Positions 5,385 through 8,018 of a stretch of 8,018 bases of DNA are shown piece by piece. How positions within the stretch are numbered: the first letter of the stretch is position 1; each line of letters opens with the position of its first letter. Source of the stretch: M0027 sp021713415 (GTDB taxonomy: Bacteria; Pseudomonadota; Gammaproteobacteria; Francisellales; Francisellaceae); contig JAKJJQ010000089.1 of assembly GCA_021713415.1 (NCBI GenBank), positions 1 to 8,018 on the forward strand, read 5' to 3'. Below the pieces are notes generated by a model. That model did no database searches. It saw only the letters and a list, made by a program, of their open reading frames with translations, and was not told the origin of the DNA. Position numbers and translations under genes: made by a program.

Positions 5385-5887
5385 TAATTAACCCCATATT
5401 TAAACTTTAATAATTGCTGAAACTCTTTTTCAAAGTATTGATAAAAATAATAGGGCAATAGCTTTTGTAATAGACTTTCTGCCTTCTTATCAATTTCAAA
5501 TGTTGCACGTTGACCTGATTCTCTTAAACGAACATAACCGCTTTTAGTAATATAGGCATTACTTGCTGTAATACCTTTAACAACAACATCAGCTCCAATA
5601 CGCTTTGGCCTTCCTAATTTATCAATTGGTAAATCATTTAAACCAGCCCAGATTTTCCATGCACCTTTAGTAACAATCGTCTTATAAACAAAAATACGTT
5701 TTCTAATTAGTTTAAGTGGGATATCCAATTGGTTAGCAATATCATGCGCAACACGGTTTGATGATAGTCTAACAGCTCTACCAACTGACTGATGATAAGC
5801 ATTTTTAACTTGCTTTTCTGTTGCCTGAATATCATTAATCGCCTCAGCAATACTCATCGCTTCTTGATCAGAAATCGATATAGTCAT
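5384..5887 (-). CDS. Minor tail protein Z family (GPZ), tail completion
   Basis: The 167-aa protein fits the prophage minor tail protein Z family. A helical, basic N-terminal half contains R-A-V-R-L-S-S-N-R-V-A-H-D-I-A (residues 37-51). The family's hallmark follows: I-P-L-K-L-I-R-K-R-I (56-65) and then W-K-I-W-A-G-L-N-D-L-P (77-87). A K-S-G-Y-V-R-L-R-E-S-G-Q-R strand segment (115-127) and an amphipathic C-terminal helix rich in aromatics complete it. Such proteins act late in tail assembly, near the head-proximal end; in P2 the slot is filled by gpS. The ATG at 5887 lies 20 bp inside the previous gene and has only a weak ribosome site (GATAGAAA). ATG 5857 (MSIAEAIND) is an alternative start. 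Confidence 0.8.
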   Translation of the reverse strand: MTISISDQEAMSIAEAINDIQATEKQVKNAYHQSVGRAVRLSSNRVAHDIANQLDIPLKLIRKRIFVYKTIVTKGAWKIWAGLNDLPIDKLGRPKRIGADVVVKGITASNAYITKSGYVRLRESGQRATFEIDKKAESLLQKLLPYYFYQYFEKEFQQLLKFKYGVN

Positions 5888-6188
5888 TTTCTATCACATC
5901 ACTTAAAACTAGTTTAACTAACCCAGAACCACTTAATAATTTATGTTCAACCTGATAACTTTGTGCGTTTTTGGTTAATGTAATGACATCATCACGCACT
6001 ATCTTATTTCGATCATCGTATCTTAGCCAAGCAATAGCAGAACAGTTCTTATATTGTGATAGGCCAAGTGTATGAATATTATCTATAATTTCATGCCTAA
6101 CTGTAATTTTATCACCCGTTCTAACAATCACTGCAGGCTCACCAGAGTCATTAAATAAGCAATCAAAGTTTTCAAGATATTGTGCCAC
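5868..6188 (-). CDS. Head-tail joining protein (lambda FII-like)
   Basis: The 106-aa protein has the size and pattern of the gpFII-like head-tail connector group. It starts N-F-D-C-L-F-N-D-S-G-E-P-A-V-I (residues 7-21), then alternating strands. Near the C-terminus is V-R-D-D-V-I-T-L-T-K-N-A-Q-S-Y-Q-V, the usual 'GD.ititdg..Y.V' segment, followed by G-S-G-L-V-K-L-V-L. These proteins cap the filled capsid portal and receive the tail. The GTG start at 6188 overlaps the preceding TAG as TAGTG, with AAGAG about nine bases upstream. Position between capsid and tail-completion genes agrees. The match is by pattern and weak in identity. Confidence 0.6.
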   Translation of the reverse strand: MAQYLENFDCLFNDSGEPAVIVRTGDKITVRHEIIDNIHTLGLSQYKNCSAIAWLRYDDRNKIVRDDVITLTKNAQSYQVEHKLLSGSGLVKLVLSDVIENDYIDF

Positions 6189-6373
6189 TATTTAGCACTC
6201 TTTTTATTATCTGCTTTTTTATCTATCTTTTTATCGTCTACTTTCTCCTCGTACGGTTTAACCAAATTGCGAGTGACTAGAAAGTCATATTCAGCCTGAC
6301 TCATTTCAACCACATCATTAACTTTACGTGGCGCACCTGCTGCTATAATTGATCGTAATAATATTGCTTTCAT
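6188..6373 (-). CDS. Small phage protein with Lys/Asp-rich tail (between capsid and connector genes)
   Basis: This 61-aa protein starts at ATG 6373, preceded by AAGGGGAAG at a good distance. The longer open frame upstream only overlaps the capsid stop region and lacks support. Residues 1-40 (K-A-I-L-L-R-S-I-I-A-A-G-A-P, then V-N-D-V-V-E-M-S-Q-A-E-Y-D-F-L) match the common small phage head-region proteins with a 'G..v.l...A..Li..g.a.p' pattern. Residues 42-61 are a charged tail of Lys and Asp (KVDDKKIDKKADNKK). It begins 10 bp after the capsid stop, so it is expressed with the head genes. The exact function of this group is not known to me. Confidence 0.7.
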   Translation of the reverse strand: MKAILLRSIIAAGAPRKVNDVVEMSQAEYDFLVTRNLVKPYEEKVDDKKIDKKADNKKSAK

Positions 6374-6383
6374 ATCTTCCCCT

Positions 6384-8018
6384 TTAAGCTTGTTTCGTTG
6401 CAATGGCAAATGATTCTGGACGACGTACGGCAATATCAACACTTTGCATTACCGTAATACGTATTGCCCCTGATTTATCTAAACTAAATGGGTTAACCGT
6501 TAAACGTAAGCCATCCCAAAGGCCAATCAACAACTGACTAAAATCACCAAAAATAATTTGATTAGGTTTAATCTGATTGGTTACTTCTACTTGATAACCA
6601 TTAATCGTATTGCCTTGTTCCCAGACAGTTAATTCACTATCTGGTAGCCTTGGTGTTGTCTTAGCCGCACCCCTTAACGAAGGATTAATCAAATAGCGCA
6701 TATTGGCAACATCCGCATTTTGTAGGGCAATGCTTGTCTCTAAATCGATATAGTCTTTTAAAGATGGATTTTCACCTGCATATTGTGCTGCTGTAATACC
6801 ACTGACACTTGTTAACCCTAATGGTTGAAAATCTGCACCTGTTCCATATAGAGCTGCCGTATCAATACCCTGTGCTACTGCTGCTAGTAGATCATTTCGT
6901 ACCATTGTCTCAGCATCAATTGAACTATTGGTTAATAATTCTCGTGATATCTCTAAAAATACACCTAATCTTTTTGCTGATAGATGAATTTGATCAACGG
7001 TTAATTCACCTTCACCCACATTTTGTTTTTCACCGACCCAAGTAATATTAGAACCTTGCGTTTGTCTTGGAATTGCAATATTACCTCTTAAACCTGATAA
7101 TCTCTGGGCGATATTCATCATAATTGACTTGTTACGCAAAAGATCAATAAAGCTAGATGCTCTTAGTTCAGTTCCAACTAATGGCGCACCACCATTGGCA
7201 ATCGTAAAATCTCTTTGTAAAATATCATTCGGAATAACAAAATCACCATCATCATAAATACCCATTGATCTTTTTGCTGTATCTGATGCTTCAAATTCAA
7301 ATTTTGCTGCTTCTTGTGCTTTTAGACTTAGTGGATTACTCATTGCACGAATCGCTCGTGTTAAACTAAACTCTCGAGTTTCTTTTTCACTCATACCAAT
7401 GTTACTGGCACAAGATTTAACTGCATCAATCTGTGGACTTTCCTTTTCTAATTGTCTTAATCGCTCTTTCTGTTGAGACTGAACATGTAGCATTAAATCT
7501 TTCTGAAATACTTCAAAGCTTGAACTATTTGTAAGATAGCTTCTGGCAAATTCAGCTTGATTGAATTCTCGTGCTAGCGCATCAATTTTATCTCGTCTGC
7601 TACTTTCACTTTTAACACCATCATCATATGAACGTGTTTGTACTTTGTTATCTTCATTGACTGCTTGACTCATTTTATCCCCCTCATTTTTGGATTTTAA
7701 ATTTGAATGATTTAAAACTTCCTTTAGTTTATCTGTTTCTTGATTGTCAGTTTGGGCAAGATTACGACCAATACCGACACTAATATCAGCTGGCACACTA
7801 ACAAGTGATATCTCAAATGGTTGCCATCTTGTAGCAATCACAGCTTTACTATCATTATCAGCTACCGCCTTTTTGACACTATAACCAACAGAGACATTAG
7901 CAATAATGCCATCTTGAATATCTTGAAAGAAATCTTCGGCTTCTTGACGCTTTGAAAATTTAACAATGGCTCGTGCCTTATTGCCATCAATATAGGCTTC
8001 TTCAATCACGCCAATTTG
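6384..8018 (-). CDS. Fused HK97-type prohead protease / major capsid protein (5' end outside window)
   Basis: The frame is open to the right edge and shows 544 residues. Residues 1-115 are the end of an HK97-type prohead protease (peptidase S78/U35): G-I-I-A-N-V-S-V-G-Y (about 37-46) and the signature F-E-I-S-L-V-S-V-P-A (68-77), whose Ser71 is probably the catalytic serine. The catalytic His would lie upstream, outside the window. Residues 116-544 are a complete HK97-fold major capsid protein. Its N-terminal helical charged part (about 120 residues) corresponds to the delta/scaffold domain removed by the protease. The fold domain contains D-F-V-I-P-N-D-I, S-N-I-T-W-V-G-E, E-I-S-R-E-L-L-T-N-S and A-A-L-Y-G-T-G-A-D-F-Q-P-L-G. 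The first open codon GTG at 8009 is an internal Val, not a start. A strong internal ribosome site before Met116 suggests that separate capsid protein is also made. Confidence 0.9.
   Translation of the reverse strand, partial: QIGVIEEAYIDGNKARAIVKFSKRQEAEDFFQDIQDGIIANVSVGYSVKKAVADNDSKAVIATRWQPFEISLVSVPADISVGIGRNLAQTDNQETDKLKEVLNHSNLKSKNEGDKMSQAVNEDNKVQTRSYDDGVKSESSRRDKIDALAREFNQAEFARSYLTNSSSFEVFQKDLMLHVQSQQKERLRQLEKESPQIDAVKSCASNIGMSEKETREFSLTRAIRAMSNPLSLKAQEAAKFEFEASDTAKRSMGIYDDGDFVIPNDILQRDFTIANGGAPLVGTELRASSFIDLLRNKSIMMNIAQRLSGLRGNIAIPRQTQGSNITWVGEKQNVGEGELTVDQIHLSAKRLGVFLEISRELLTNSSIDAETMVRNDLLAAVAQGIDTAALYGTGADFQPLGLTSVSGITAAQYAGENPSLKDYIDLETSIALQNADVANMRYLINPSLRGAAKTTPRLPDSELTVWEQGNTINGYQVEVTNQIKPNQIIFGDFSQLLIGLWDGLRLTVNPFSLDKSGAIRITVMQSVDIAVRRPESFAIATKQA
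7679..7685 (-). promoter_or_regulatory. Internal ribosome binding site for free capsid protein
   Basis: GAGGGGG on the minus strand lies five bases before the in-frame ATG at 7673-7671. Starting there gives a 429-aa protein (MSQAVNEDNK...), a normal size for an HK97-type capsid precursor including its delta domain. This is one of the best ribosome binding sites in the window even though it sits inside an open frame. Confidence 0.65.

Noticed and set aside
6374..6442. Upstream extension of the small Lys-tailed protein
   Set aside because: The extra codons overlap the capsid gene end and have no ribosome site, whereas ATG 6373 has AAGGGGAAG just upstream.
6809..7045. Plus-strand open frame of 78 codons inside the capsid gene
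   Set aside because: It lies antisense to a well-supported capsid sequence, has no recognisable domain, and is a Leu/Ile/His-rich shadow of the other strand.
1..8018. CRISPR arrays, tRNA genes or tandem repeats
   Set aside because: No regularly spaced direct repeats and no cloverleaf-like sequence were seen on either strand.

Overview
The window is a slice of the late (structural) region of a tailed phage, almost certainly a prophage, in an AT-rich bacterium. The tail genes resemble those of P2-like myophages of Gammaproteobacteria, and clear Shine-Dalgarno sequences (AGGGGG, AAGGGGAG and similar) precede several starts. I cannot name the host. An AT-rich, possibly host-associated gammaproteobacterium fits, but that is inference.

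Right part, minus strand, read from 8018 down to 4246: the C-terminal end of an HK97-type prohead protease fused in frame to a complete major capsid protein; a 61-aa Lys-tailed protein; a head-tail joining (lambda FII-like) protein; a gpZ-type minor tail/tail-completion protein; a putative tail terminator; and the baseplate spike gpV with a terminal HxH motif. Left part, same strand, from 2474 down to 1: baseplate wedge gpW, gpJ and gpI, a short tail-collar-fibre N-terminal protein (gpH-like), and the start of a further tail-fibre-region gene that runs off the left edge. Stops and starts overlap or nearly touch throughout (ATGA, TGATG, TAATG, TAGTG), so this was one polycistronic late operon. 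Its order matches P2: head, completion proteins, V, W, J, I, H, fibre. The head proteins are of the HK97/lambda type.

Between gpV and gpW, where P2-like phages have essentially no gap, lies a foreign cassette of about 1.77 kb in the opposite orientation. It is bounded by a perfect 7-bp direct repeat, TTACCTA, at 2480-2486 and 4246-4252. Removing one repeat copy plus the cassette rebuilds a compact junction: gpV stop, then CATTC, then the gpW ATG. The cassette holds (i) an AT-rich flank with a perfect 9-bp-arm palindrome, (ii) the left end and N-terminal domain of an IS5-family transposase, which lacks its DDE domain and right end, and (iii) a 393-aa protein with an unrecognised N-terminal domain of about 200 residues, about three ankyrin repeats, a coiled coil and a polar tail. 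This looks like a phage-borne cargo ('moron') gene of the ankyrin type. It is the most interesting item here, and its function (eukaryote-directed effector, superinfection or defence factor, or other) cannot be settled from sequence alone.

Two other points deserve attention. A strong ribosome binding site inside the protease-capsid fusion suggests that free capsid protein is also made. The ankyrin gene sits in the -1 frame directly after an A6 run at the end of the transposase remnant.
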